Shown here in pieces: positions 40,832-50,871 of a DNA stretch of 64,000 nt. Every line of letters begins with the position of its first letter. Position 1 is the first letter of the stretch. The stretch spans positions 52,454 to 116,453 of the forward strand of contig SCVW01000004.1 of NCBI GenBank assembly GCA_007244375.1. Direction: 5' to 3'. The notes beneath the pieces are model-generated. The model was given only the letters and a program-made list of their open reading frames with translations, ran no database searches and had not been told where the DNA came from. The position numbers were made by a program, and so were the translations under genes. The DNA comes from Smithella sp. GTDB lineage: Bacteria; Desulfobacterota; Syntrophia; Syntrophales; Smithellaceae.

Positions 40832-43231
40832 ATGGCACCGACGGCAAGAAATAAGTTATTGAGAGATGAGACACAAATCAAATCCTTGGGCCGTGTATCG
40901 GACATGCGGTCAGTTAAAGTTGGTATGAAAATTTGTCTGGAGCGTTCCAGGGTTATGACCAAGGTCTACAAGGAAACAGAAGGTGAATTTATTGCGTTAA
41001 GAAGAGCAAAAGGTTTGGCAGAATATCTGGATACAATGACTCTTTACACAAGGCCAAACGAACTTCTGGTTGGTTGCTTTGCCAGTGATGAAGCAAGCGT
41101 ACCGGTTTATCTTGAGCTTTATTGGAGATGGTTATCCAAGACTTTCGGGAAATTGCCTGATTATTCAGCAATGCTTGATGACGCGGGGAAAAAAGAAATC
41201 GCTGAGCAGTTCAAATATTGGGAGAATTGCAGCATTCAGGGCCGTGAAAGAGATTACGTTCCCAGTTGGATTCCGTGGAAAGTGGGAGAAAGGCCTTCAG
41301 CGGGATTTACGTGGCAATGGGAAATGTGCACACCTGATTTCGAGAAGGTCATGAAAGTAGGTATGAATGGAATAATTGCTCAAATTGATAAAAGAATTGA
41401 TGAAGTAATAAATGATATCTCCATACAGATCGAGAAACGAATGGATATGCTCGATGAACTGCGCGCGATGAAAATATCCTGCGAAGCAATGGCTCGATGG
41501 GGCAAGAGATATGCCCAACTTCTGGAAGGTGAAAAAAAGAAGATTAAAGATCCTAAGAGATTGAAAGAACTCGATAGGATGATAGAGGTATGTAATCGCG
41601 TACCGGCAGAGCCCGCAAGAAATCTTTATGAAGCTATTCAGTGCTTTATTTTTATAAACTTCTTCGTGAATTACATTGATGTTCCTCAAGTAGGTAACGG
41701 CATTCGCTTTGATAAGGTTTTATATCCATTTTATGAGAATGATATAAAGAATGGTACGATTACAAAAGAATTTGCCAAAGAGTTAGTTGAATCTGTATGG
41801 GTCAAGATGCAGGAAGGCGGATATGTTCAGCCTCCGGCATGGGTAAACAACGGCGGCGGCGGATTAGGCTGGCAGACAATGACATTGGGAGGCGTTGATG
41901 AATTTGGCAATGATATTACAAATGAAATAACATATATAGCTCTGGAGGTTACCGGTGAAATACAGACGGTTGCTCCGCAGATAGCCGTACGCATGCATGA
42001 TAAGACTCCAGATGAACTTTTTAATGCTGTTTTCAAGTGTGTCCGTACCGGCTGTTCCCAGCCCGCTGTATTTAATGACAAAGTTAACATACCGAGACTC
42101 ATGGGTATCGGTGCTACAGTAGAGGATGCCAGAGGGTACAGTATAAACAATTGTATGCAGCCGGTTATCCCGGGTAAAAACATTCATTATCGGGCCGGCC
42201 ATTCCGGAGCATTGATTCTTCCTATGTGTCTGAACCTGGCCATGGATGGAGGAAAGTTGATGGGTATGCAGATGGGTATTGAAACACCTCCGTTATCTGA
42301 ACTTAAATCGATGGATGATATATGGAATGCTTTCTGTAAACAGGTGGATGACGCTTTAATGGTATTGACTCAGTTGTCCAGTTTGGGAGATGCTCTGCAG
42401 AAAAAATATGTTCCGCGTCCACTCCTGTCGGCGATTTTGGAAGGCAACATCGAAAAAGGTTGCGATATGAGAGATTGGGAGTATCTGGGACTGCGTCATC
42501 ACCTTGTATTTGGTTGCAACAATACTGCCGATGCTCTTGCTGCCATCAAGATGCTGGTATTTGAGAAGAAGAAGATAACACTGGAGACTTTCCTCAATGC
42601 TGTAAACAATAATTACGAAGGCGAATACGAGAAAGTCTATCAGATGATCGAACAGGAAGTACCGAAGTTCGGTAATGATAATGATTATGTCGATATGTTT
42701 GCCAGAGACATAATGGTATATGTGAAATCACAATGCGATAAGTGTATTGATATTTACGGTAAGCCTTATCTGATCGACGGTACAACCGCTTCCGGGCCTA
42801 TCAACGCAGGTATGCTGTGTCCGGCAACGTTTGATGGAAGAAGATCCAATGAACCTTTCCATGATGGAACAATATCACCTGTTCAGGGCAGAGACATCAG
42901 CGGCCCAACAGCTACAATAAGATCAGTTGCCAAGGTTGATCCTCTGAAGACCGGTAACATGCTTCTCAACCAGAAATTTATGCCGGTATTCTTTGATCCG
43001 GAAAACTATGAACTGATGAGAGGTTACATGAAGACCGTTCGCGATCTGGGACTGCATCATGTTCAGTTTAATTGCGTAAGCAAAGCAACTTTATTGGATG
43101 CGAAGAAGAAACCCGAAAAATATGAGAGTTTGATTGTCAGGGTTGCCGGATACTCGGCATACTTTATCGACCTCGACAACAAGATTCAGGATGAAATTAT
43201 CACGAGAACAGAACAGTCTTTTAGTTGCTAA
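40832..43231 (+). CDS. Glycyl radical enzyme of unknown specificity (799 aa)
   Basis: A pyruvate-formate-lyase-family enzyme. The glycyl radical loop is RVAGYSAYF (Gly773), and the thiyl Cys is C441 in SINNCMQPVIPGKN. Eliminases of the family (glycerol or diol dehydratases, choline lyase) read GCVEP here; the Glu is replaced by Gln, so a classic dehydration is unlikely. An Arg lies 13 residues after the Cys, loosely comparable to the fumarate-binding Arg of benzylsuccinate synthase. It is shorter than BssA/AssA (about 850-860) and no small subunit is adjacent. Its activase follows at 43401 after a terminator. Expression is probably sigma-54 dependent. Family certain; reaction unknown. Confidence 0.92.
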   Translation: MAPTARNKLLRDETQIKSLGRVSDMRSVKVGMKICLERSRVMTKVYKETEGEFIALRRAKGLAEYLDTMTLYTRPNELLVGCFASDEASVPVYLELYWRWLSKTFGKLPDYSAMLDDAGKKEIAEQFKYWENCSIQGRERDYVPSWIPWKVGERPSAGFTWQWEMCTPDFEKVMKVGMNGIIAQIDKRIDEVINDISIQIEKRMDMLDELRAMKISCEAMARWGKRYAQLLEGEKKKIKDPKRLKELDRMIEVCNRVPAEPARNLYEAIQCFIFINFFVNYIDVPQVGNGIRFDKVLYPFYENDIKNGTITKEFAKELVESVWVKMQEGGYVQPPAWVNNGGGGLGWQTMTLGGVDEFGNDITNEITYIALEVTGEIQTVAPQIAVRMHDKTPDELFNAVFKCVRTGCSQPAVFNDKVNIPRLMGIGATVEDARGYSINNCMQPVIPGKNIHYRAGHSGALILPMCLNLAMDGGKLMGMQMGIETPPLSELKSMDDIWNAFCKQVDDALMVLTQLSSLGDALQKKYVPRPLLSAILEGNIEKGCDMRDWEYLGLRHHLVFGCNNTADALAAIKMLVFEKKKITLETFLNAVNNNYEGEYEKVYQMIEQEVPKFGNDNDYVDMFARDIMVYVKSQCDKCIDIYGKPYLIDGTTASGPINAGMLCPATFDGRRSNEPFHDGTISPVQGRDISGPTATIRSVAKVDPLKTGNMLLNQKFMPVFFDPENYELMRGYMKTVRDLGLHHVQFNCVSKATLLDAKKKPEKYESLIVRVAGYSAYFIDLDNKIQDEIITRTEQSFSC

Positions 43232-43248
43232 AAAAATGAGCTGAAACA

Positions 43249-43286
43249 AAAAAAGGGGGGATATATTTAATGCCCCCCTTTTTTTA
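43249..43286 (+). terminator. Strong hairpin terminator after the glycyl radical enzyme gene
   Basis: A perfect 10-bp stem aaaagggggg/cccccctttt (43251-43260 and 43273-43282), 12-nt loop, T-run. It probably limits read-through into the activase, giving far more enzyme than activase. Confidence 0.92.
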
Positions 43287-43400
43287 TGCTTGTAAAATTA
43301 TGAACATGTCTGTAAGTAAACTAAATTTGCAATTTAAAATAATCAAACTTAAATATTACATGGAATAGTTGAATTAAGAAAAAATGGATGGTTAAAATTT

Positions 43401-44357
43401 ATGAAAGTTGATATCAAATTAAAAGATAAAACATTGAAAGAAAGTGGTGAAACTACAGGTATAGTGTTTAATTTTCAGCAATTTAGTATTCAGGACGGGC
43501 CAGGACTTCGTACAACTATGTTTGTAAAAGGATGTCCTCTTCACTGTCCATGGTGTTCAAATCCTGAGTCAATATATCCATCTTATCAGATTAAGGCGGT
43601 TCAGGATAAATGTCGTGGCTGTGGAGCATGTCTTAAGGTCTGCAAAACAGGAGCCCTGTCGCATAACGAAAATCATCAGATCGTTCTTGATTATTCCAAA
43701 TGTAATCATTGTTTGGATTGTATAGATGCCTGCAATTATAAAGCGATAACCGGAGTAGGTATAAGGGTAACTGTAAAGGAAGCTGTTGGTGAATTAATGA
43801 AAGACAAGCCTTTTTATGATAATACGCGTGGTGGGGTAACGATTTCCGGTGGAGAGCCGCTGATGCAACCTGAATTCGTTGCCGAAGTTTTTGGAGAGCT
43901 GAAAAAAAATGGAGTTCATACAGCGCTTGATACTACGGGTTATGCCAAGTGGGCTACAGTAAAAAATGTGACGAAAGACGTTGACCTGATCCTCTATGAT
44001 ATTAAACATCTGGATTCAAAAAAACATCAGGAAGTTTTAGGCGTCAAAAATGAAGTTATTCTGGAAAATTTGAATAAATTGGCCGGTAAAACGAAAATTT
44101 GGCTTAGAATACCGCTCGTTCCCGGATTCAACGATGATCTTGATATGGCAGATAAAATCGTTGAATTGGGCAGACAAGTCAAGGCTGAAAAAGTTTATTT
44201 TCTACCTTTGCACAGGTGGGGAGAGCATAAATATAGTAGCCTTGGCTACGATGGCAGTGCTTTTGCAAAAATAAGAGATTTCACCGAAGAAGAATTGGAA
44301 AAATGGAAAGATCATTATAAATCATTCTCGGATTATGTGATTTTTGGTAAAGCATAG
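43401..44357 (+). CDS. Glycyl-radical-enzyme activating enzyme (radical SAM)
   Basis: The radical-SAM motif CPLHCPWC is near residue 48. Two ferredoxin-like clusters follow in the usual insertion (CRGCGACLKVCK and CNHCLDCIDACN), then the SAM-binding TISGGEPLMQPEF. It has 318 aa with a 20-residue N-terminal extension. It abstracts hydrogen from the glycine of its partner, presumably the 799-aa enzyme upstream. The gap of about 170 bp and the terminator suggest lower expression, as usual for activases. It is a paralogue of the activase at 62210. Confidence 0.93.
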   Translation: MKVDIKLKDKTLKESGETTGIVFNFQQFSIQDGPGLRTTMFVKGCPLHCPWCSNPESIYPSYQIKAVQDKCRGCGACLKVCKTGALSHNENHQIVLDYSKCNHCLDCIDACNYKAITGVGIRVTVKEAVGELMKDKPFYDNTRGGVTISGGEPLMQPEFVAEVFGELKKNGVHTALDTTGYAKWATVKNVTKDVDLILYDIKHLDSKKHQEVLGVKNEVILENLNKLAGKTKIWLRIPLVPGFNDDLDMADKIVELGRQVKAEKVYFLPLHRWGEHKYSSLGYDGSAFAKIRDFTEEELEKWKDHYKSFSDYVIFGKA

Positions 44358-44634
44358 TATAATAAAAAGTGTGAAAAATTTTCCCTTTGGAAGAATTGCC
44401 TTCGCAAATTTAATTTAAAGGAAAAGCACCATGGAACCGGAATTAAAGATATAAGGATTCGGGGAATTGTATTCTTTTAATTACTTGAATTATATGACAA
44501 TTTCACTTTTTTTATTGATCCGAGTATTCATTTCTGGTTTCATAAACAATTGACATTTGTTATATAATAAAAAATATAGGCGACATGAAATATTATTGCT
44601 TAGAAAAATTCATTATTGTTTTATGGTTTCAAGC

Positions 44635-46527
44635 ATGAAGAAAAAGCTTACTGATAGCCGTAAGAGAGTACAGACTATAGGACAAGCTGTAAAAATTTCA
44701 CAAAGCGATGAAGTCAAAAAAAGTTATATATATTTAAGCAAATTTTTAGAGTTGCTAATTCGCAGCCTGCCCGGAATATTTTATGCTCTCGATGAAAATT
44801 TTCAATTGCTTATTTGGAATGAGAATGCGGAGAGGATCAGTGGATACACCGCAGATGAAGCTGGAGAAATAAAGTTAATAGATTTTTTTAGTGGAAATGA
44901 TCGCATCATCATCGAAAATGCCATCAAGGAAGCATTTCATACAGGTGAAGGTGTTGCCGAAGCAACATTCATTACAAAAAGTGGGAAGCGCATACCTTAT
45001 TTTTTTACCGGTGCCAGCGCTGTAATAGAGGGGAAATCTTATCTGTTGGGTATAGGAATTGATGTCAGTCGCTTCAAGGAGGCACAGGAGTCTCTCATAG
45101 AAAGCGAGGCTCTTTATCGGACTTTTGGCGAGCGGATCACCGAGGGAGTTGCATTGATTTCTAACGGTAAGATTGTATTTGCCAATAATAATTTTGCTTC
45201 CATAATCGGATTTTCTGATGCCACGGAAATCATTGGTCAGAATGTAATGAATTTCGTGAGCAAAGACTTTGAAATGTATTTCAAAGAGTTTTTTGATTTC
45301 ATTGAAAAGGGTATGTCTAAAGAGCGTTTTTTCCATGCTCGGTGGGTGAAAAATAAAAATCAACAGGTTTGGGTGGAGGGCAAGGGGAATCTTTTCCAAT
45401 GGAAAGGAAATCCCACTGTACTTCTTACTGCCCGTGATATTACGGAGGCCAAACTCAAGGAAATATCCATGCAGGAAGAAACAGCTTACCTGCGCAGGGA
45501 AAATGTCACACTGCGTTCTTCAATCAAAGATCGATATCGGTTCGGTGATATCATAGGTAAGAGTGTGGCCATACAAGAAGTATACGAGAGAAGCCTTAAT
45601 GCTGCAGCGACAAATGCCAATGTCATAATTTATGGAGAATCCGGTACAGGAAAGGAGCTAGTAGCCAAAGCCATACACAGGCTTTCTAATCGTTCACAAA
45701 ATAACTTTGTTCCGGTCAATTGTGCCGCTATACCGGAAAATCTTATCGAAAGTGAATTCTTCGGATATAAAAAAGGTGCTTTCACTGGAGCCAGCAGTGA
45801 TAAACAAGGATATCTCGACAAGGCAAATGGAGGGACCTTGTTTCTCGATGAAGTTGGGGAACTTAATCTGAATATACAGGCAAAACTATTGCGGGCCATA
45901 GAAGGTGGAGGGTACTCGCCTGTGGGCAGCAACATTGTGAAGTTTTCCGATTTCAGGATTATTGCAGCGACAAACAAAAATCTCATGGAATATACAAAAA
46001 AAGGTCTTATGCGTGAGGACTTTTTCTATAGAATTCACATTATTCCCATACAACTTCCACCGTTAAGACATCGTAAGGAGGACATACCCCTGCTCGTAGA
46101 ACATTTTATCCGTTTAAATTCGCCTGGCAAAAAGGTTGTATCAGTTCCGGGTAAAGTGTTGGAAGCTCTTCAGAAATATGATTGGCCGGGGAATGTTCGG
46201 GAGCTGCATAATGTTATTCAGCGTTATCTTATGGTGAATAAAATTGAAATTCTCACACCATTAAGACAAATGCCGTCAGAAGTTAGCAGTGATGAACAGG
46301 CATCTTTCAACGATATAAGTAATGAACCAGAATTCCAGGAAGAATCGGAAAATGAGGATAAATCACCAATCATAGGAAATCTGAGTGACTATACGGAGAA
46401 ATCGGAAAAGGCTGCAATCTTGAAGGCTCTCAACCAGAATCGGTGGAATAAGGGCAAGACTGCTGAAGTGTTAAATATTTCCCGTAAAACTCTCCATAGA
46501 AAGATGCAGCGCTTCGGTCTTCTCTAA
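44635..46527 (+). CDS. Sigma-54-dependent transcriptional activator with PAS sensor domains
   Basis: Two PAS-type domains (about residues 35-145 and 150-270; each ends with a GIDVSRFKEAQ/ARDITEAKLKE-type junction) are followed by the AAA+ domain: IYGESGTGKELVAKAIHRLS (Walker A), GAFTGA for sigma-54 contact, LFLDEVGELN (Walker B), DWPGNVRELHN. A Fis-type HTH lies at the C-terminus (GKTAEVLNISRKTLHRKMQR). There is no phosphoacceptor receiver, so it senses a ligand, redox state or partner through PAS. It lies 277 bp after the activase. It is the only such activator in the window and the best candidate for the shared 40-bp element. Start uncertain: ATG 44623 or 44635, neither with a clear ribosome site. 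Confidence 0.93.
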   Translation: MKKKLTDSRKRVQTIGQAVKISQSDEVKKSYIYLSKFLELLIRSLPGIFYALDENFQLLIWNENAERISGYTADEAGEIKLIDFFSGNDRIIIENAIKEAFHTGEGVAEATFITKSGKRIPYFFTGASAVIEGKSYLLGIGIDVSRFKEAQESLIESEALYRTFGERITEGVALISNGKIVFANNNFASIIGFSDATEIIGQNVMNFVSKDFEMYFKEFFDFIEKGMSKERFFHARWVKNKNQQVWVEGKGNLFQWKGNPTVLLTARDITEAKLKEISMQEETAYLRRENVTLRSSIKDRYRFGDIIGKSVAIQEVYERSLNAAATNANVIIYGESGTGKELVAKAIHRLSNRSQNNFVPVNCAAIPENLIESEFFGYKKGAFTGASSDKQGYLDKANGGTLFLDEVGELNLNIQAKLLRAIEGGGYSPVGSNIVKFSDFRIIAATNKNLMEYTKKGLMREDFFYRIHIIPIQLPPLRHRKEDIPLLVEHFIRLNSPGKKVVSVPGKVLEALQKYDWPGNVRELHNVIQRYLMVNKIEILTPLRQMPSEVSSDEQASFNDISNEPEFQEESENEDKSPIIGNLSDYTEKSEKAAILKALNQNRWNKGKTAEVLNISRKTLHRKMQRFGLL

Positions 46528-46626
46528 TGCGGGAACTCATAATGTATGTCTATTGTTTCACCGGATTTCAAATAATAAGTTAATACTGATTGATTCCCTG
46601 AACTTCAAAATTTTTAGAATATTTTC

Positions 46627-47610
46627 ATGGACATGTTCTGTACCACAACGTACCGTGAAATGACTGATAATTTTTTACGAGAAAATATTATTATGATGTT
46701 AGAAGAAATTATGTGTTTGTTTGATATGCCGTTGACCGAATTGACTGTTAAAGCCGAAAGGTTAAGGAGGGAAAGAACAGATAATAAGCTGGATATCTGC
46801 ACTATTTGTAATGCCAGGTCGGGTTTGTGCACGGAGGATTGCAAATTCTGCACTCAGTCCGTTCACTATGATACTGGTACGCCTGAATATTCCATGATGA
46901 GCATTAATGAAATAATGGAAAATGCTTTCAAGGCTAGAGAGAACGGTAGTAAACATTTCAGTATTGTTACGAGTGGTCATAGCCTGAACGCAGAAGAGGT
47001 TGATTACGTGGCAACGGCGGTGAAAGAAATCAAAAGCAAACTCGATATAGAAGTTTGCGCGTCTCTGGGATGTCTGAATTATGCTCAGTTGACTGTGCTT
47101 AAAAAATCCGGGTTGAACCGCTATCACCATAATATTGAGACATCAAGGGAATATTTCCCGAGAATAGTTTCTACACATACATTCGATGACCGTATCGTTA
47201 CAATACATAATGCTGTCGAAGCCGGACTTTCCACCTGTTGCGGTGGGATTATCGGAATGGGTGAATCACGGAGAGATAGGGCCAGTATGGCGCTTACCTT
47301 GCAGGAACTTCATGTGGATTCGGTTCCTATTAACATTCTTATGCCGCTTGCCGGGACTCCGCTTGCCGACACACCTCCCATTTCCATATCTGAAGTGTTA
47401 AAAACGATTGCTGTATTCAGGATTGTGATGCCCGATAAAACAATCAAAATTGCTGCTGGCCGGGAAAGTTTTTTGAAAGATTTTCAAGGAATGGCTTTTA
47501 TGTCCGGAGCAAATGGAATGTTGATTGGCGGATACCTTACCCAACGTGGCCGGTCTGTGGAAGAGGACAAGAAAATGATCGATGAGATATATCAAATATG
47601 GAATTTATAA
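46627..47610 (+). CDS. bioB: Biotin synthase
   Basis: A radical-SAM enzyme inserting sulfur into dethiobiotin. The cluster motif CTEDCKFC is followed by QSVHYDTG. The [2Fe-2S] ligands are seen in VCASLGCL, GLSTCCGGIIGMGES and the Arg in KIAAGRES. The first in-frame ATG is 46627 (327 aa), but ATG 46660 would place the first cluster Cys at residue 57, closer to the E. coli position 53, and may be the true start; neither has a clear ribosome site. It is the first gene of bioBFDA, with overlaps to bioF. Confidence 0.95.
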   Translation: MDMFCTTTYREMTDNFLRENIIMMLEEIMCLFDMPLTELTVKAERLRRERTDNKLDICTICNARSGLCTEDCKFCTQSVHYDTGTPEYSMMSINEIMENAFKARENGSKHFSIVTSGHSLNAEEVDYVATAVKEIKSKLDIEVCASLGCLNYAQLTVLKKSGLNRYHHNIETSREYFPRIVSTHTFDDRIVTIHNAVEAGLSTCCGGIIGMGESRRDRASMALTLQELHVDSVPINILMPLAGTPLADTPPISISEVLKTIAVFRIVMPDKTIKIAAGRESFLKDFQGMAFMSGANGMLIGGYLTQRGRSVEEDKKMIDEIYQIWNL

Positions 47611-48761
47611 AAGCTTACCTGGCAAAAAGAAAAAGTGAAAACACCCTGCGGACACTTTTGGCACTTGATACACGAGGACCGGGCGTGATTGTCCGGCAGG
47701 GACAGAAATACGTTGACTTCTCTTCCAATGATTATCTGGGGTTTTCCAAACATCCGAAACTTATTGATGCTGCCAGACAGGCTCTGGAGAAATATGGGGT
47801 TGGTACCGGTGCTTCAAGACTTTTAAGCGGTGATTTGAAATTACATCACTTGCTTGAAGAAGAAACAGCATCGTTTAAACATAAAGAGAGCGCGTTGTTC
47901 TTTAATTCCGGCTACCATGCCAATGTCGGCGTGATTCCTGTTTTTGCAGGTAAAAATGATGCTATTTTTTCAGATAGTCTCTGCCATGCAAGCCAGATTG
48001 ACGGTGCCATTCTATCGAGAGCTAAAAGATTTCTTTTTCGGCACAACGACATGGAACATCTGGAGGATTTACTTAAAAAAGAGAGAGCCAAGTTCGAAAA
48101 GGCGCTGATACTTACCGAATCGGTATTCAGCATGGATGGAGACCTGGCTCCTTTAAGATCATTAGTTGAGTTGAAAGAGCGTTACAATTGCGTCCTCATG
48201 GTTGATGAAGCGCATGCTACGGGAATATTCGGTAACCAGGGACGAGGGCTGATTGATGCAGAAGGCTTAAGCGAGTATGTAGATTTGATTATGGGAACAT
48301 TCAGCAAGGCGCTCGGAGGATTTGGTGCGTACATTGCTGCATCCCGTTTGATTACAGATTATCTGATAAATTCGGCCAGGAGCTTTATCTATTCCACTGC
48401 TTTGCCTTGTTCCATCATAGCCGCAAATCTTGCTGCGCTGGAAGTCTGTAAAACTGAACCAGGGCGAGGTCCTGTTCTGCTTAATCGGGCGCAAAAATTC
48501 CGCACTGTACTCAGTGAAGCCGGTTGGAGCGTTACCGGCGAGAGTCAAATCATTCCTGTTATGATAGGCGAAAGCAAGACTGCACTTGAATATGCCAGGA
48601 TTCTTCTGGAAAAAGGTTTCCAGGTTTTGCCTATTAGACCACCCACGGTTCCGGAAGGTACTTCCAGATTCCGTTTTTCTCTTTGCTATGAGCATACCGA
48701 AGAAGAAATAAATAAGGTTGTAGAAGCCATGAGGGAATTGAGGCATTACAATGAAGGCTAA
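47598..48761 (+). CDS. bioF: 8-amino-7-oxononanoate synthase
   Basis: A PLP enzyme condensing pimeloyl-thioester with alanine. It has YVDFSSNDYLGFSKHP, GTGASRLLSG, MVDEAHATGIFGNQGRGL and the PLP Lys in MGTFSKALGGFGAY. Length is 387 aa. It overlaps the bioB end by 13 bp, so the two are translationally coupled. 2-amino-3-ketobutyrate CoA ligase is the alternative, but the operon context settles bioF. Confidence 0.94.
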   Translation: MEFIKAYLAKRKSENTLRTLLALDTRGPGVIVRQGQKYVDFSSNDYLGFSKHPKLIDAARQALEKYGVGTGASRLLSGDLKLHHLLEEETASFKHKESALFFNSGYHANVGVIPVFAGKNDAIFSDSLCHASQIDGAILSRAKRFLFRHNDMEHLEDLLKKERAKFEKALILTESVFSMDGDLAPLRSLVELKERYNCVLMVDEAHATGIFGNQGRGLIDAEGLSEYVDLIMGTFSKALGGFGAYIAASRLITDYLINSARSFIYSTALPCSIIAANLAALEVCKTEPGRGPVLLNRAQKFRTVLSEAGWSVTGESQIIPVMIGESKTALEYARILLEKGFQVLPIRPPTVPEGTSRFRFSLCYEHTEEEINKVVEAMRELRHYNEG

Positions 48762-48802
48762 AGTAATAAAAATTTCGGATTGAAAAGAATGAGGCTCTAA
48801 TT

Positions 48803-49507
48803 TTGAAAAGTGTTTTAATAACAGGAACAGACACCGGCGTCGGCAAGACAATTATATGCAGGTATCTTGCAGCTTATTTGCAGGAAAAAGGTGTAAATAT
48901 CATTACCCAGAAATGGGTGCAAACAGGATGTGATCAAACTGATGACATCAAAAACCATATGCTTAAGCCATTGCCTGTCTGGAATCAGGTAAAAGACATT
49001 GATACTCTTCGCGCGCCATATCGCTTGAAGCATCCGGCGTCTCCCCATCTCGCCGCTGCTTTGGAAGGGGTGCAAATCGACATCAAAATTATAGAAGAGT
49101 CTCATGCCAGGCTTTGTGAGCAGTTTGATCTGGTGCTCGTCGAGGGTTCGGGTGGCGTTCTTGTTCCCTTGACCGAAAAAATAGTTCTGGCCGATCTTGC
49201 TGCCCGATTAAAGATGGCTGTTGTTGTTGTCGTTCCCAATAAACTGGGTTGCATTAATCATATATTGCTGACGATCGAGGCACTCCGTAAAAGGGAAATG
49301 AGCATTTGTGGAGTGATCTTCAACCGGATGAATGACGATGATGACGAAGCGATTTTGAATGAAAACGTCAGGATCATATCTTTGATTGCCGGTGTTCCCG
49401 TCATGGGTGAAATGCCCTTTCTGGGAAAAGATGCCGATGATCTGAAAAATGCTAAAAAAGTCGGCGAAGCGTTCTATAAATGCTGGAAGGAAAATAAAAA
49501 TGACTGA
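48803..49507 (+). CDS. bioD: Dethiobiotin synthetase
   Basis: The P-loop is TGTDTGVGKTIICRYLAA, with TQKWVQTGCD, VEGSGGVLVPL and PNKLGCINH as in BioD. TTG 48803 is the start (MKSVLITGTDTG) with GAGG 8 nt upstream; no ATG fits. The family-typical Lys of T-x-K-P-V/Q is in QKWVQTG. Length is 234 aa. The 3' end overlaps bioA by 8 bp. Confidence 0.94.
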   Translation: MKSVLITGTDTGVGKTIICRYLAAYLQEKGVNIITQKWVQTGCDQTDDIKNHMLKPLPVWNQVKDIDTLRAPYRLKHPASPHLAAALEGVQIDIKIIEESHARLCEQFDLVLVEGSGGVLVPLTEKIVLADLAARLKMAVVVVVPNKLGCINHILLTIEALRKREMSICGVIFNRMNDDDDEAILNENVRIISLIAGVPVMGEMPFLGKDADDLKNAKKVGEAFYKCWKENKND

Positions 49508-50831
49508 CTTGATACAAAAAGACCTGACCTATAACTGGCATCCCTATACGCAGATGAGCATTCAGCAGGCCAATCCGCCTTTGCTGATTGAAAAAGCACA
49601 AGGCATCAAACTCTATGATGCATCAGGACAGTGGTATTATGATACCATATCCAGTTGGTGGTGTAATATTCACGGTCATTTGCATCCCAGAATGGTCAAA
49701 GCTATCAAACAGCAACTTGATCAGCTCGACCACACCCTTTTTGCGGGAATCACTCATCAAACGGCCATTGAATTGTCTGAGCGTTTGATTCAGATTTCTC
49801 CTGATGGATTGCAGCGAGTGTTTTACTCGGATAATGGATCGACAGCAGTGGAAGTTGCCTTGAAAATGTCCGTTCAATATTGGCGTAATTCCGGCCGACC
49901 GGAAAAATCAAAATTTATCTCATTTGATCGTGCTTATCACGGCGACACCGCAGGGTGTATGAGTGTAAGCGGGGAAAGTGCTTTCACCAGTGCATTCACC
50001 CCCCTCATGTTTGCCGGATATAAAGTGCCGAGCCCTTACTGCTATCGTTGCCCGATGGGACATACAAGTCAGGATACGTGTGCGACAGCCTGTATAAAAT
50101 TTCTTAGAGATGCACTGGAAAATCATTCAGACACAGTTGCTGCCGTAATCCTCGAACCGCTCATTTTGTGTGCGGGCGGGATGCTTATTTATCCGGCAGC
50201 ATATCTTGCTGAAGCAGCGCTTCTGTCAAAAAAATACAACGTACACCTGATTCTGGATGAGGTGGCTGTGGGTTTCGGCCGCACAGGAACAATGTTTGCC
50301 TGTGAACAGGCAGATGTCTGTCCTGACTTTCTTTGCCTGTCCAAGGGCTTGACAAGCGGCATGCTTCCCTTAGCCGCAACGCTTACAACACAGGATATAT
50401 TTAATGCATTCCTGGGCCCTTCGGGAAGTGAAAAAACATTTTATCACGGTCATACCTTCACGGCAAATCCGATAGGATGCAATGCAGCTCTGGCAAGTTT
50501 GGATATCTTTGCCCATGAAGGAATCCTTGCTCATGTTCAGGTGCTTGCGCAAGAACTCCGCAAGAGCATCAATATGTTCAGTGATCATCCTTTGGTCGGT
50601 GATATTCGTACATTAGGAACGGTAGCTGCTTTTGAGCTGGTACGAAATAAAAAAACAAAAGAACCATTGCCCGGTAATGATCAAATGATAAGACAAATTT
50701 ATTCAAGAGGTCTTGAAAAAAACGTAATCTTGAGGCCAATAGGTAATGTTATATATTTATTCCTTCCTTTAGTTACTACATTGGAGGATCTCAAAGATAT
50801 TATTTCAAAAACACATGCTTCAATGGTTTGA
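49500..50831 (+). CDS. bioA: Adenosylmethionine--8-amino-7-oxononanoate aminotransferase
   Basis: A class III PLP aminotransferase: DLTYNWHPYTQM at the N-terminus, SSWWCNIHGHLHP, FYSDNGSTAVEVALKM, LILDEVAVGFGRTGTMFAC and the PLP Lys in LCLSKGLTSGMLPLAA. GGAAGG 8 nt upstream puts the start at ATG 49500 (443 aa), overlapping bioD. It closes the bioBFDA operon; bioC/bioH/bioW genes for pimeloyl synthesis are not present here. Confidence 0.95.
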   Translation: MTDLIQKDLTYNWHPYTQMSIQQANPPLLIEKAQGIKLYDASGQWYYDTISSWWCNIHGHLHPRMVKAIKQQLDQLDHTLFAGITHQTAIELSERLIQISPDGLQRVFYSDNGSTAVEVALKMSVQYWRNSGRPEKSKFISFDRAYHGDTAGCMSVSGESAFTSAFTPLMFAGYKVPSPYCYRCPMGHTSQDTCATACIKFLRDALENHSDTVAAVILEPLILCAGGMLIYPAAYLAEAALLSKKYNVHLILDEVAVGFGRTGTMFACEQADVCPDFLCLSKGLTSGMLPLAATLTTQDIFNAFLGPSGSEKTFYHGHTFTANPIGCNAALASLDIFAHEGILAHVQVLAQELRKSINMFSDHPLVGDIRTLGTVAAFELVRNKKTKEPLPGNDQMIRQIYSRGLEKNVILRPIGNVIYLFLPLVTTLEDLKDIISKTHASMV

Positions 50832-50871
50832 TGAACATGTGTAAATGTTACAGGGTAATATTCCTCAAAAT

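Noticed and set aside
40832..43231. Calling this enzyme alkylsuccinate synthase
   Set aside because: It lacks an adjacent small-subunit gene and is about 50-60 residues shorter than AssA/BssA; the gene order at the right edge fits a fumarate-adding enzyme much better.
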